A stretch of 64,000 nucleotides of DNA. It comes from Halobacillus massiliensis. GTDB taxonomy: Bacteria > Bacillota > Bacilli > Bacillales > Halobacillaceae. A program made the translations under genes and the position numbers. Shown here piece after piece: positions 1 to 9,923 of this stretch. Below the pieces are notes generated by a model, which was not told where the DNA came from, did not search any database, and was given only the letters and a program-made list of their open reading frames with translations. The stretch spans positions 2,707,361 to 2,771,360 of the forward strand of contig NZ_LT800499.1 of NCBI RefSeq assembly GCF_900166625.1. Reading direction: 5' to 3'. Within the stretch, counting starts at the first letter, position 1. Every line of letters begins with the position of its first letter.

Positions 1-54
1 GGAACATTGTGTAAGAGAAAACTATTTCCTTTAGAGGGTTACTGAAACTACAGC

Positions 55-217
55 GTTCCGTTTATACCATCAACAGTAAAGAGGCTGGGAAATGGCGAGA
101 CTCCTGCAGGGAAATAGAGCTAAGGTGAGATCCGCGAGTGCAACGAGCTAGCTCACCAGCTCCCCGCGGAAAGCGAGTTATTTCCCAGCCTCGTTCCTCT
201 TATACAGTAAACGGAAC
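55..217 (+). repeat. Type A palindromic repeat, copy 1 (complete, MITE-like)
   Basis: Complete copy of a dispersed imperfect palindrome. The core (81-192) begins GAGGCTGGGAAAT and ends ATTTCCCAGCCTC-like, so the ends pair. Inside are CTCCTGCAGGG, GGTGAGATCCGCGAG, CTAGCTCACC, CCCCGCGG and AAAGCGAG blocks. The core is bracketed by GTTCCGTTTA (55-64) and its exact inverse TAAACGGAAC (208-217), giving an element of about 163 bp with terminal inverted repeats. No target-site duplication is obvious. Confidence 0.85.
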
Positions 218-243
218 AGTTCATTCTCTTCATAAGTAAGAAA

Positions 244-380
244 GAGACACGGAAATGGTGAGACTCCTGCAGGGAGATAGAGCCAGGGTGAGATCCGCGA
301 GTTGAACGAGCTAGCTCACCGGCTCCCCGCGGAAAGCGAGCTATTTCCCAGCCTCGTTTCTCTTATACAGCAAACGGAAC
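244..380 (+). repeat. Type A palindromic repeat, copy 2
   Basis: Second tandem copy in the same orientation as copy 1. The core runs 244-355 and carries the CTGCAG, TCCGCGAG, CTAGCTCACC and CCGCGG blocks. It ends with AAACGGAAC at 372-380. It shares its left boundary with the right terminus of copy 1. Confidence 0.8.
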
Positions 381-404
381 AGCTCATTCTCTTCATAAGT
401 AAAA

Positions 405-484
405 AGAGACGCGGAAATGACGGGACTCCTGCAGAGAGATAAAGCCAGTATGAGATCTGCGAGTGTAATTAGCTGGCTCACCCA
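405..484 (+). repeat. Type A palindromic repeat, copy 3 (truncated)
   Basis: Third tandem copy. Only the left arm and apical part are present (GACTCCTGCAGAGAG, TGAGATCTGCGAG, AGCTGGCTCACC), and it breaks off before the CCGCGG/AAAGCGAG right arm. Several substitutions suggest it is the oldest of the three. Confidence 0.7.
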
Positions 485-570
485 AACTTAAAAACACCTC
501 AGCACAGTAGAAAATAAAGAGCCAAATCATGCTGTTAACACTGCCCCATAAGATCTCTTTTTAATAAACG

Positions 571-596
571 AAAAAGCAGCCTGGGCTGCTTTTTTT
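571..596 (+). terminator. Rho-independent terminator with no visible gene before it
   Basis: AAAAAGCAGC - CTGG loop - GCTGCTTTTTTT, a 10-bp stem followed by a T-run. No gene is seen on the plus strand in 1-570. It may end a transcript entering from outside the window, or mark the end of a gene displaced by the repeats. Confidence 0.7.
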
Positions 597-668
597 AATT
601 ACAATATTATCAATAGTTTCACAACATGTGAATTTTCTGTGAATTTAATTAAGCTGTATTAAAGCTTA

Positions 669-682
669 TGAAAACGCTTTAT
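669..682 (+). promoter_or_regulatory. Putative cre (CcpA) site upstream of the 2HCT symporter
   Basis: TGAAAACGCTTTAT matches the Bacillus cre consensus TGWAARCGYTWNCW at 13 of 14 positions. It ends 20 bp before the start codon at 703, a position suited to catabolite repression of a carboxylate transporter. Confidence 0.55.
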
Positions 683-702
683 TCATAAAAAGGAGTGAAA
701 AC

Positions 703-2025
703 ATGGCGAAAAGAGCTCAAGATTTAAAGGAACAACATCAGCATAATGTCAAGGAGATCCCGAACTCTAAGCAGGGAGTGAAGATTTTTGAACTGCCTGT
801 TCTCTGGTTTACTATTTTTGCAGCAATCACCGTCCTCTGCTTATACACCGGAAATCTGCCGGGTGGCATGATTGGAAGTCTACTGGTAATGATTGTTTTT
901 GGTGAACTGCTTGGTTGGATCGGTGACCGTACTCCAATCGTTAAAACATTTTTAGGCGGCGGGGCGATTATCGCTATTTTTGGTGCAGCTACTCTCGCTT
1001 ATGTCGGCTGGCTGCCAGAAGCTTCAATTACTTCCATGACAGAATTTATGAAAGACGGCGGATTTTTAAATTTCTATATTGCAGCACTTATAACCGGAAG
1101 TATTCTTGGTATGAACAAAGATATTTTGATTAAAGTAGGTTTACGTTATTTTGTGCCGATTTTTGGTGCGGTTATTGGTGCAGCTGCCATAGCAGCTCTC
1201 CTCGGTGCACTCGTTGGCTTTTCTTTGAGAGACGCGGTTTTAGTGATCACCATGCCAATTATGGGCGGAGGTATGGGCGCAGGTGCTGTCCCTATGAGCC
1301 AGCTTTATTCAGAATTAATGGGGAATGATCCATCCTACTATATTTCTATGCTCGTACCGGCTCTTGCCTTAGGTAACGTATTTGCCATCGTTCTTGCCAG
1401 TATGCTCAACTTGCTCGGCAACAAGTATCCTTCACTTACAGGTAATGGACAGCTTATCAGCGGCTTTCATTATAAAGAAACAAAACAGTCGTATGATATT
1501 CAAAAAATGGGCATTGGACTACTTGCAGCAATTACATTCTTTGCTTTAGGTTCACTGCTTGGTGACTTCATTCCACTTCACCCTTATGCTCTGATGATTA
1601 TTGCAGTAGCTGTAGCGAAAATTGCGAATATCATACCGCAAAGTATACTTGATGGCGCCAGTCAGTGGTATAAGTTCGTAGCGAGCAACTGGACATTTGC
1701 CTTGCTATTTGGAATTGGTATCGCCTATACGGATCTTGGGACTGTAATTGAAGCATTAACCCTTCAATATATTCTTACTGTCTTTGGGGTAGTACTTGGA
1801 GCCATTCTTGGCGCAGGTTTACTAGGAAAACTGGTTGGCTTTTATCCGATCGAGGCTGCGATTACAGCAGGTTTATGTATGGCAAACATGGGCGGTACTG
1901 GAGATGTTGCCGTTCTATCTGCTTCCAGGAGAATGGAGCTTATGCCATTTGCGCAAATATCCTCCCGACTTGGCGGTGCACTGATCTTACTGTTAGCGGG
2001 ATTAATCATCCCACTGTTTATGTAA
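703..2025 (+). CDS. 2-hydroxycarboxylate (malate/citrate) : Na+ symporter, 2HCT family
   Basis: Predicted 440-residue polytopic membrane protein that imports malate or citrate together with cations across the cytoplasmic membrane. Two family-typical glycine-rich re-entrant loop motifs are visible: PIMGGGMGAGAVPMSQ near residue 190 and ANMGGTGDVAVLSAS near residue 400. About 11 hydrophobic segments follow a hydrophilic N-terminus of about 30 residues. The start is an ATG with AAAAAGGAGTG seven bases upstream. A cre-like site lies just before the gene and a terminator just after, so it is probably monocistronic. Relatives are MaeN, CimH and CitS; the exact substrate cannot be told from sequence alone. 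Confidence 0.9.
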   Translation: MAKRAQDLKEQHQHNVKEIPNSKQGVKIFELPVLWFTIFAAITVLCLYTGNLPGGMIGSLLVMIVFGELLGWIGDRTPIVKTFLGGGAIIAIFGAATLAYVGWLPEASITSMTEFMKDGGFLNFYIAALITGSILGMNKDILIKVGLRYFVPIFGAVIGAAAIAALLGALVGFSLRDAVLVITMPIMGGGMGAGAVPMSQLYSELMGNDPSYYISMLVPALALGNVFAIVLASMLNLLGNKYPSLTGNGQLISGFHYKETKQSYDIQKMGIGLLAAITFFALGSLLGDFIPLHPYALMIIAVAVAKIANIIPQSILDGASQWYKFVASNWTFALLFGIGIAYTDLGTVIEALTLQYILTVFGVVLGAILGAGLLGKLVGFYPIEAAITAGLCMANMGGTGDVAVLSASRRMELMPFAQISSRLGGALILLLAGLIIPLFM

Positions 2026-2038
2026 AAATGAATATTTC

Positions 2039-2073
2039 AAAGAGAGCGTTGAATTTCAGCGCTCTCTTTTTTC
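2039..2073 (+). terminator. Terminator of the 2HCT symporter gene
   Basis: AAAGAGAGCG (2039-2048) pairs with CGCTCTCTTT (2060-2069) and continues into a T-run. It lies 14 bases after the stop codon. Confidence 0.85.
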
Positions 2074-2209
2074 TGTTCCTTCTAAGTTTCATAATTAACA
2101 GGAAGAAGAAGCGAGAGACGTTTCTTATGGATTTTAGAGTTACGGAACCTTAACGTAAGAGGACTAAATTATAGGATCTTCCTCCAACCGTATCCTTACG
2201 TTTCCACCA

Positions 2210-2278
2210 TCTCCACCTCCCCCGCTTAAAGGCGATTCATTTCCAAGCCTCTTCTCACTACACATGATAAACGGAACT
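2210..2278 (+). repeat. Type A repeat remnant (right arm only)
   Basis: A decayed right arm (CCCCCGCTTAAAGGCGATTC, then TTTCCAAGCCTC) followed at 2268-2277 by an intact TAAACGGAAC terminus. Otherwise the 500-bp gap 2026-2525 holds the terminator at 2039, a 23-nt segment (2144-2166) repeated inversely at 55914-55936, and the narK promoter region. Confidence 0.55.
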
Positions 2279-2455
2279 CCTTTTTCTTTATCACCAATGA
2301 GAAGAATTTTTAGTCATCTTTCATTATTTATTCCAAACAGATGATTTTTCCACATAATTTTTTCCATAAACTATGTAACCGCTTCACCTGGCATAAAGTC
2401 TAAATCACAAGCGTATCATCCAATTTGTAATTACTATAAGTTATGGAAGAAAACC

Positions 2456-2470
2456 TTACACAACTTGTGA
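2456..2470. promoter_or_regulatory. Weak palindrome upstream of narK
   Basis: TTACA-CAACT-TGTGA is an imperfect inverted repeat about 55 bp before the start of the nitrate/nitrite transporter. It could be an operator for an Fnr/Crp-like or redox regulator, but the match to any known consensus is poor. Confidence 0.25.
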
Positions 2471-2525
2471 CAGAGCTCTTAATATTTGAAATAATCAGCC
2501 TATTATAAAACATGGAGGACTGATT

Positions 2526-3995
2526 ATGGATAAAGAAGTGAGTCTGTATAAAGGAAATAAGAAAATTCTATTTATGACTACTTTTGCTTTTTTCTTAAGC
2601 TTTGTTGTTTGGTTCAATATGGCGCCTTTTGCCTCAACTATTCAAAAAGCATTACAGCTGTCAAATGAAGAAATTGCTGTGCTGCTTTCCATTAACGTAG
2701 CTCTTACAATTCCCGCAAGAATTATTATAGGTATGTTAGTGGATCGTTTTGGACCAAAACATGTTTATACCACCCTATTAATTTCTGTTAGTATTCCCTG
2801 CTTTTGGTTTGCTTTTGCCAATTCGTTCTGGCAGCTGTTTATGGCGCGTGCATTATTATCTGTGGTAGGTGCTGGTTTTGTTATTGGAATTCGTATGGTT
2901 TCTGAATGGTTTCCTGCCAAGCACATCGGGTTGGCAGAAGGAATTTATGGAGGCTGGGGAAATTTCGGGTCATCAGCCGCTGCATTTTCACTGCCGCTTC
3001 TAGCCTTATTGTTCGGTGGTGAAAGCGGTTGGCGCTATGCGATTGCTATAACCGGTATACTATGTATTGTCTATGCGGTTATTTATTTCAGATCCGTCGA
3101 AAATGCCCCTTCTGGAAAAGAATTTAAGAGACCGAAGCGAAGTGGTGCCATGGAAGTTACCAGCTACAAGGGCATGGCTGGATTGATTATTATGTCCATT
3201 CCCTTATATGCAGCCCTCGCATTAATCACATGGCAATTGAGCAACACTTCACTCATCTCTAATCAGATAGCTATCCTCATCTATGTTATCCTTGCTTCCG
3301 TTTATTTTTATAATGTTTATAAAATCTGGGCCGTCAATCGTGATCATTTAAGAAAAGGAGTTCCTAAAGAAGAGCAGTATTCTTTCAAACAAGTGGCTAT
3401 TTTGGATTTTGCCTATTTTATTACATTTGGATCTGAATTAGCCGTCATTTCAATGCTGCCTATGTTTTTTGAAGCTACCTTCAGCATGGGAGTAGCGGCT
3501 GCCGGCATGATTGCCAGCTCATTTGCTTTTATGAATCTTGTCGCAAGACCCGGGGGCGGATGGCTAAGCGACAAATTCGGAAGAAAGAAGACCCTTATCA
3601 TCTTACTTGGAGCTACTTCTGTGGCTTATCTGGGTATGGCTCAGATTGGATCTGACTGGTCTATTATTGCAGCTGTGCTGCTTACTATGACGTGTTCCTT
3701 TTTTGTACAAGCTGGAGAAGGTGCCGTCTTTTCTATGGTCCCTCTTGTAAAGAAACGAATGACCGGACAAATTGCCGGAATGGTAGGAGCTTATGGAAAT
3801 GTGGGATCGGTTCTTTTTCTAGCCATACTCGGGGTGCTTAATCCTTCTCTCTTCTTTCTAGGCATATCCATTATGGCTTTCTGCTGCTTTATCGCCTGTT
3901 TCTTCTTAAAGGAACCAGTAGTAGAACGAGCACCTGCTTTTCAGCCTGTGAAAGAACAGAATGCGAGAAAGTCCGGTGAAGAAGTGGCTATTTAA
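2526..3995 (+). CDS. narK: Nitrate/nitrite transporter, NNP family of MFS
   Basis: A 489-residue major facilitator with about 12 membrane spans that moves nitrate or nitrite across the cytoplasmic membrane. Both nitrate-signature loops of the family are visible: GGWGNFGSSAAA near residue 143 and MVGAYGNVGS near residue 420. The MFS motif DKFGRKK follows the loop near residue 350. The start is an ATG with TGGAGG eight bases upstream. No nitrate reductase or nitrite assimilation gene is in the window, so whether it imports nitrate or exports nitrite is open. The NarK assignment is to the family; a NasA-like role is equally possible. Confidence 0.85.
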   Translation: MDKEVSLYKGNKKILFMTTFAFFLSFVVWFNMAPFASTIQKALQLSNEEIAVLLSINVALTIPARIIIGMLVDRFGPKHVYTTLLISVSIPCFWFAFANSFWQLFMARALLSVVGAGFVIGIRMVSEWFPAKHIGLAEGIYGGWGNFGSSAAAFSLPLLALLFGGESGWRYAIAITGILCIVYAVIYFRSVENAPSGKEFKRPKRSGAMEVTSYKGMAGLIIMSIPLYAALALITWQLSNTSLISNQIAILIYVILASVYFYNVYKIWAVNRDHLRKGVPKEEQYSFKQVAILDFAYFITFGSELAVISMLPMFFEATFSMGVAAAGMIASSFAFMNLVARPGGGWLSDKFGRKKTLIILLGATSVAYLGMAQIGSDWSIIAAVLLTMTCSFFVQAGEGAVFSMVPLVKKRMTGQIAGMVGAYGNVGSVLFLAILGVLNPSLFFLGISIMAFCCFIACFFLKEPVVERAPAFQPVKEQNARKSGEEVAI

Positions 3996-4000
3996 TTTTA

Positions 4001-4035
4001 AAAAAGGTGATCTCTCAAAAAGAGATCACCTTTTT
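4001..4035. terminator. Bidirectional terminator between narK and the convergent Nmad3 gene
   Basis: AAAAAGGTGATCTCT (4001-4015) is perfectly complementary to AGAGATCACCTTTTT (4021-4035). The A- and T-rich ends allow termination on both strands of this convergent pair. Confidence 0.9.
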
Positions 4036-4961
4036 TAGTATGCTTTTTCAAACAGAGTAAGAAGCCAGTCAAACGACTTGGTTTCTAATTGTGAAATATA
4101 CTCCTGCCCCCTGCCTGTAGACTGAACATAACAGTATTCTTTATCATCCGGACAGTGAAACCAGCGCTCCTTTATCTTATCCTTGACATTTAAATAGGTC
4201 GGCCTGTATTTGTCTTCATGGAAAAAGGACGGAAGTTTCCATATGCTTGGCTTATTTTTATGTTCTTTGGAAGACAGCAGCAAATCACTAGTCAGTCTGG
4301 GAAAATAGCCGCACCCTGGAATATCCTTATCTTCAAACAGCTTTTCGGCGGCTAAATAGATCGTATTGTCTATCCGCTTCTCAAAATCTATTTCTGAACC
4401 ATGAGGATGAGTGCTTTTTACATGGACCGGCAGCTCTTTCTGGCTGTGTTTATCTATTACTTTCCCTACTTTAAGCCAACCATATATAAAGTAAGCCCCC
4501 TCTGTCCAGGCTCCTCTTGGATCCAATGGATGAACACGGTCTTTCATGGGCTTGAATCTACTAAAAAACAGGAACACGCTTCCTTTCTTTACTTCATGAT
4601 TACGAAGATGACTTGCCGCAGAATCAGCCTGTCCAAATGCTCCTAAGTTTGGACCATTTAAAAGCCATGGACTTTCCCCGAGCATCGGGTCATAGTGGGC
4701 ATAAGCCTGTTGAATAACTTCCCTGCTCTTACTGCTGTAACCCATGGCCGGATCATGAATCAGATCATATAAATTCTCTGCTTTCATACCTTCCAGATAA
4801 TTTTCTTTAAGCTTTAAATCTTTAAAAGATAACCCTTTCTCATGATATATATCACCAGGAATCGGCAGTACAATATATTTTCCTGTTTTTGGATCATATG
4901 GAGAATAACCATACCCGGCGGAGGAATCAAACCCTTTTCTACTGAAAATAAGCTTATTCAT
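4035..4961 (-). CDS. Nmad3-like protein (nucleotide modification associated domain 3), putative
   Basis: A 308-residue soluble protein of unproven function. The N-terminus KLIFSRKGFDSSAGYGYSP resembles the start of Nmad3-family proteins, which were proposed from genome context to be linked to modified nucleotides, in phages and elsewhere. Conserved-looking blocks include LNGPNLGAFGQAD near residue 102, FLFFSRF near residue 130, HPHGSE near residue 187 and GCGYFPRL near residue 218. It starts with ATG behind GAGGAGG and follows a DUF454 gene by one base, so the two are cotranscribed. No methyltransferase, glycosylase or restriction gene is adjacent. The family call rests on remembered motif similarity only. 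Confidence 0.5.
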   Translation of the reverse strand: MNKLIFSRKGFDSSAGYGYSPYDPKTGKYIVLPIPGDIYHEKGLSFKDLKLKENYLEGMKAENLYDLIHDPAMGYSSKSREVIQQAYAHYDPMLGESPWLLNGPNLGAFGQADSAASHLRNHEVKKGSVFLFFSRFKPMKDRVHPLDPRGAWTEGAYFIYGWLKVGKVIDKHSQKELPVHVKSTHPHGSEIDFEKRIDNTIYLAAEKLFEDKDIPGCGYFPRLTSDLLLSSKEHKNKPSIWKLPSFFHEDKYRPTYLNVKDKIKERWFHCPDDKEYCYVQSTGRGQEYISQLETKSFDWLLTLFEKAY

Positions 4962-4962
4962 T

Positions 4963-5349
4963 TTAACCTCCTCTTTTTTGATTAATGGTATTCAGTGATA
5001 ATATAAACCAAGTAAAATAGGCGGCAATACAAATCAAAAGTATTTTCACAAATAATAAAGGAACGACGAACAGTGCTGAATATAGAATGGAGACCCATAA
5101 AGCAGTGATCCCCATGATTTTTCCTTTAAGGGGAATCCCTTTATATTTACGGTAATTCTTAATATAGTGTCCAAAATATTTATTTTCCAGAAGCCACCAA
5201 TACATCCGGTCTGAACTGCGAAAGAAACAGGCTGCTGCTAGAAGCAGTAAAGGCGTTGTTGGAATAAGAGGCAGTACAATCCCTAATACCCCTATGGCTA
5301 AAGACAACCAGCCGATTATAATAAGCAGAAATCTCTTAATATTTTTCAT
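4963..5349 (-). CDS. DUF454 / YbaN-type small inner-membrane protein
   Basis: A 128-residue membrane protein. The family hallmark is clear: GVLGIVLPLIPTTPLLLLAA at residues 19-38, followed by a C-x-FRSSDRMYWWLLENKYFG segment. Two hydrophobic hairpins (residues 7-40 and 83-120) flank a basic cytoplasmic loop (KNYRKYKGIPLKGK). The family has no established biochemical role. It is the first gene of a two-gene unit with the Nmad3-like gene. The ribosome-binding site (GAGGG) is weak and the promoter must lie in the short gap shared with the divergent DUF4317 gene. Confidence 0.8.
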   Translation of the reverse strand: MKNIKRFLLIIIGWLSLAIGVLGIVLPLIPTTPLLLLAAACFFRSSDRMYWWLLENKYFGHYIKNYRKYKGIPLKGKIMGITALWVSILYSALFVVPLLFVKILLICIAAYFTWFILSLNTINQKRGG

Positions 5350-5484
5350 GGATGAACCCTCACAGTTTGGCTGTAACTTCTTTCTCTACTTACTGGCAGA
5401 TTCCCAGCCTTCTCTCCAAGTAAACCAAATCCTTCATATGTTAAAATAGAAGAATACTGGAATGTGTTTAGGAGTGGGAGATAG

Positions 5485-6651
5485 ATGGACAAAAAAGACA
5501 TTGCCGGCATCCGCCGACAGCTGAAAACAGATAATGATTTATTAAAGATTACAGATATTTTTAACGTGTACATTATGAAGGAAACAACGGATATATACCA
5601 TCACCAGAGCCAGCCGTTTGAGATGCTTGACCGTGATCAGCAGGAGCTTTTCATGAATAATTTCAAAAAAATACTAACCGGCCAGCTCGATGAAAAACTA
5701 TTTGAACTAAAATTCCAGCGTGATACAGAAAATCACACACAGCTTATTTTACATAAAGGGCTCCTGAGCAATGATGTGGAAGACTGGAAGGCACAAATGC
5801 TGCAAATGACAGAAAAAATTTTAAAAGATCATCCTTATGAAAAAGATGTAGTGCTCACCTATATCCGTGCGGAGTATAGGAAGCCGATGAAAGCCCGAAA
5901 CGAAGAAGCAGAGGAAAGTGAACGGGATGCCGTTTACTCTAACCCCTTTATCCTTTGCAGTTTGAACAAAACCGAAGAACCAAAAAAAGAAATTCAATTC
6001 GATTATATTGAGAAAGAATTTAAATACAAAATTGAAGTAGATCCTGTGATTGACTTAAAGAACCCGATGACAGGCTTTCTTTTCCCTACCATTACGGATG
6101 GGGCTTCAGATGTCAATCATATTCTTTATTCAGCATCAAAAGCCAATGAACCAGATTACCGTTTTATCGAAGAAGTATTAAACGGCGAAGAAATCATGAC
6201 AGCAAAGGAAGACAAGGCAGTATTTGAAGAGGTTATTAAGGATGTTGTCGGTGACCAGTTGAACACCTCCACCCTCTCAAAAGTTTATGGAGAAATTAAC
6301 CGGGTTGTCGAAGAAAATGAAGACGATGAACCACCTAAACTTGACTATAAAGACGTAGAGCGGGTATTAACTCAAAGTGGTGAGCAAGTGGAACCTGACA
6401 GAATTAAAACCGCCTTTGAGCGAATTACGGACGATGAAACTTATGAACTGAAAGCCAGCAGTATCGTACCGAGATATAAATCCAAATCTATTAAAATCAA
6501 TACAAAAATTGCCAACATCTCCATAAGCCCGCAGGATCTGGAATATGTACGCCAGGTAAACTATAAAGGAAAAAGATGCATAATGATTGAAATCGAAGAA
6601 GATGCAGAAATTGACGGATTTAAAATGCTTCCGGAAGCTTTTGGTGAATGA
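5485..6651 (+). CDS. DUF4317 family protein
   Basis: A 388-residue acidic, soluble protein matching the Firmicute DUF4317 family, whose function is unknown. The N-terminus MDKKDIAGIRRQLKTDND is typical of the family. There is no signal peptide or membrane segment. Charged helical stretches dominate, and the C-terminal third has alternating basic (SIVPRYKSKSIKINTKIAN) and acidic sections. The start is an ATG after GGAGTGGGAG. The gene is monocistronic, closed by an exceptionally long perfect hairpin. Confidence 0.75.
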   Translation: MDKKDIAGIRRQLKTDNDLLKITDIFNVYIMKETTDIYHHQSQPFEMLDRDQQELFMNNFKKILTGQLDEKLFELKFQRDTENHTQLILHKGLLSNDVEDWKAQMLQMTEKILKDHPYEKDVVLTYIRAEYRKPMKARNEEAEESERDAVYSNPFILCSLNKTEEPKKEIQFDYIEKEFKYKIEVDPVIDLKNPMTGFLFPTITDGASDVNHILYSASKANEPDYRFIEEVLNGEEIMTAKEDKAVFEEVIKDVVGDQLNTSTLSKVYGEINRVVEENEDDEPPKLDYKDVERVLTQSGEQVEPDRIKTAFERITDDETYELKASSIVPRYKSKSIKINTKIANISISPQDLEYVRQVNYKGKRCIMIEIEEDAEIDGFKMLPEAFGE

Positions 6652-6656
6652 CCACT

Positions 6657-6699
6657 TTTAAAATAAACTGATAGAGTATCTCTATCAGTTTATTTTAAA
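6657..6699 (+). terminator. Long perfect hairpin after the DUF4317 gene
   Basis: A 20-bp perfect stem (6657-6676 with 6680-6699) around a 3-base TAT loop, directly after the stop codon. It lacks a long T-run beyond the stem, but the right arm itself ends TTTATTTTAAA. Confidence 0.75.
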
Positions 6700-6875
6700 C
6701 ATTTCCCTCTGCGAATTCCCCCCTTTAAATGAGAATGATCTGAAAATTAATAAAGACCAATCTACCGCTTTTAAAAAACTAATTATATATAGTTCAATTC
6801 TCTTTGTAAGATCAGTAATTTCCTCTTTTGTTATCTAATAATTAAAAATCCCTGAAAATTTTCAGAAAATTTACA

Positions 6876-6889
6876 TAAAACGCTTTCAT
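6876..6889 (+). promoter_or_regulatory. Possible cre-like site upstream of katG
   Basis: TAAAACGCTTTCAT shares the AAACGCTTTCA core of cre sites with one or two mismatches to the consensus. It overlaps the expected -35 region of katG. CcpA control of katG would be unusual, so this is tentative. Confidence 0.3.
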
Positions 6890-6905
6890 TTTACTGTTCT
6901 TTTTA

Positions 6906-9205
<2,300 letters not shown>

Positions 9206-9212
9206 TTACCAC

Positions 9213-9285
9213 CACCTTGCCCGAAATCCTTAAGGGAAAAATTTATTTTTTCTTTTTAAGCAAAGGCAAGGTGTTTTTCTTTTTT
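9213..9285 (+). terminator. katG terminator
   Basis: CACCTTGCC (9213-9221) pairs with GGCAAGGTG (9265-9273), followed by TTTTTCTTTTTTC. The loop is unusually long (about 43 bases) and includes a second small T-rich section. Confidence 0.6.
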
Positions 9286-9430
9286 CTAGAGCAGCTTCCG
9301 GAATACGCGAGTATTGGATTCCCCCCTATCTTCCAGCAAAAATTGTTACTCTTCTACTCTTTTATTAAATATTAATCATTTATTGACAGCCTCCCTGCCT
9401 CATGCTAGGCTTGTAATCAATTAAATAAAT

Positions 9431-9540
9431 CTCTTATTCAGAGTGGTGGAGGGACTGGCCCTAAGAAACCCGGCAACCGATCAGAAGTGATTGTGGTGCT
9501 AATTCCAGCAGAGCAGCTTTAGTTCTGAAAAATAAGAGAG
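9431..9540 (+). promoter_or_regulatory. SAM-I (S-box) riboswitch aptamer
   Basis: The S-box signature AGAGTGGTGGAGGGACTGGC followed by CCTAAGAAACCCGGCAACC is intact. The P1 helix is closed by CTCTTATT (9431-9438) with AATAAGAG (9531-9538). The 3' P1 strand AATAAGAGAGGT (9531-9542) can alternatively pair with ACCTCTCTTATT (9555-9566), the expected antiterminator. S-adenosylmethionine binding should favour termination. It is the first of two riboswitches ahead of metE. Confidence 0.95.
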
Positions 9541-9553
9541 GTGCGTTTAGATA

Positions 9554-9580
9554 AACCTCTCTTATTTCGAGAGGTTTTTT
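9554..9580 (+). terminator. SAM-controlled terminator
   Basis: AACCTCTC (9554-9561) pairs with GAGAGGTT, then a run of T. It competes with the 12-bp antiterminator formed with the SAM aptamer P1 strand. Confidence 0.85.
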
Positions 9581-9605
9581 TAATGCCCAATAATTTAATA
9601 TCGTA

Positions 9606-9800
9606 GATCACTATGGTGCGGCCTTTAATTTTAAGGCTGCTTAAAAGGGAAGGCCGGTGAGAATCCGGCACGGTCCCGCCACTGTAATAGGGAGCATTCT
9701 GCTTTTGTGTCACTTTCTAAAATTTAGATGGGAAGGCGCAGGATGCAACGAACTTAAGTCAGGAGACCTGCCAAAGTGATTTCTCACTCAACCTACGGGA
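9606..9800 (+). promoter_or_regulatory. Cobalamin (AdoCbl) riboswitch aptamer
   Basis: Conserved B12-element blocks appear in order: AAAAGGGAA, GCCGGTGAGAATCCGGCAC, GGTCCCGCCACTGTAATAGG, and the B12 box AAGTCAGGAGACCTGCC near 9756-9772. It lies between the SAM-I expression platform and metE and is followed by its own terminator. When coenzyme B12 is plentiful it should switch off this B12-independent enzyme. Confidence 0.95.
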
Positions 9801-9864
9801 TATAGGGAGGTGTTACGCGCATTGCTCAGAAGCAGTTTGTCTTTTAAAGTATTTTGCGATATCC

Positions 9865-9893
9865 ATCTCTCTTAAACTAAGAGAGATTTTTTT
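9865..9893 (+). terminator. Cobalamin-controlled terminator before metE
   Basis: ATCTCTCTTA (9865-9874), AAC loop, TAAGAGAGAT (9878-9887), then TTTTTT. The stem is perfect and ends about 30 bases before the metE start codon. Confidence 0.9.
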
Positions 9894-9923
9894 ATTTCCT
9901 AAAAAAATTCAGGAGGCATGCAT

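Noticed and set aside
55-484. Repeat arrays as CRISPR
   Set aside because: Units are about 160 bases long, palindromic over their whole length, have nearly identical spacers and no cas genes are present.
2374-2387. TGTAACCGCTTCAC as a cre site upstream of narK
   Set aside because: Only 11 of 14 positions match, including a mismatch in the purine before the CG core.
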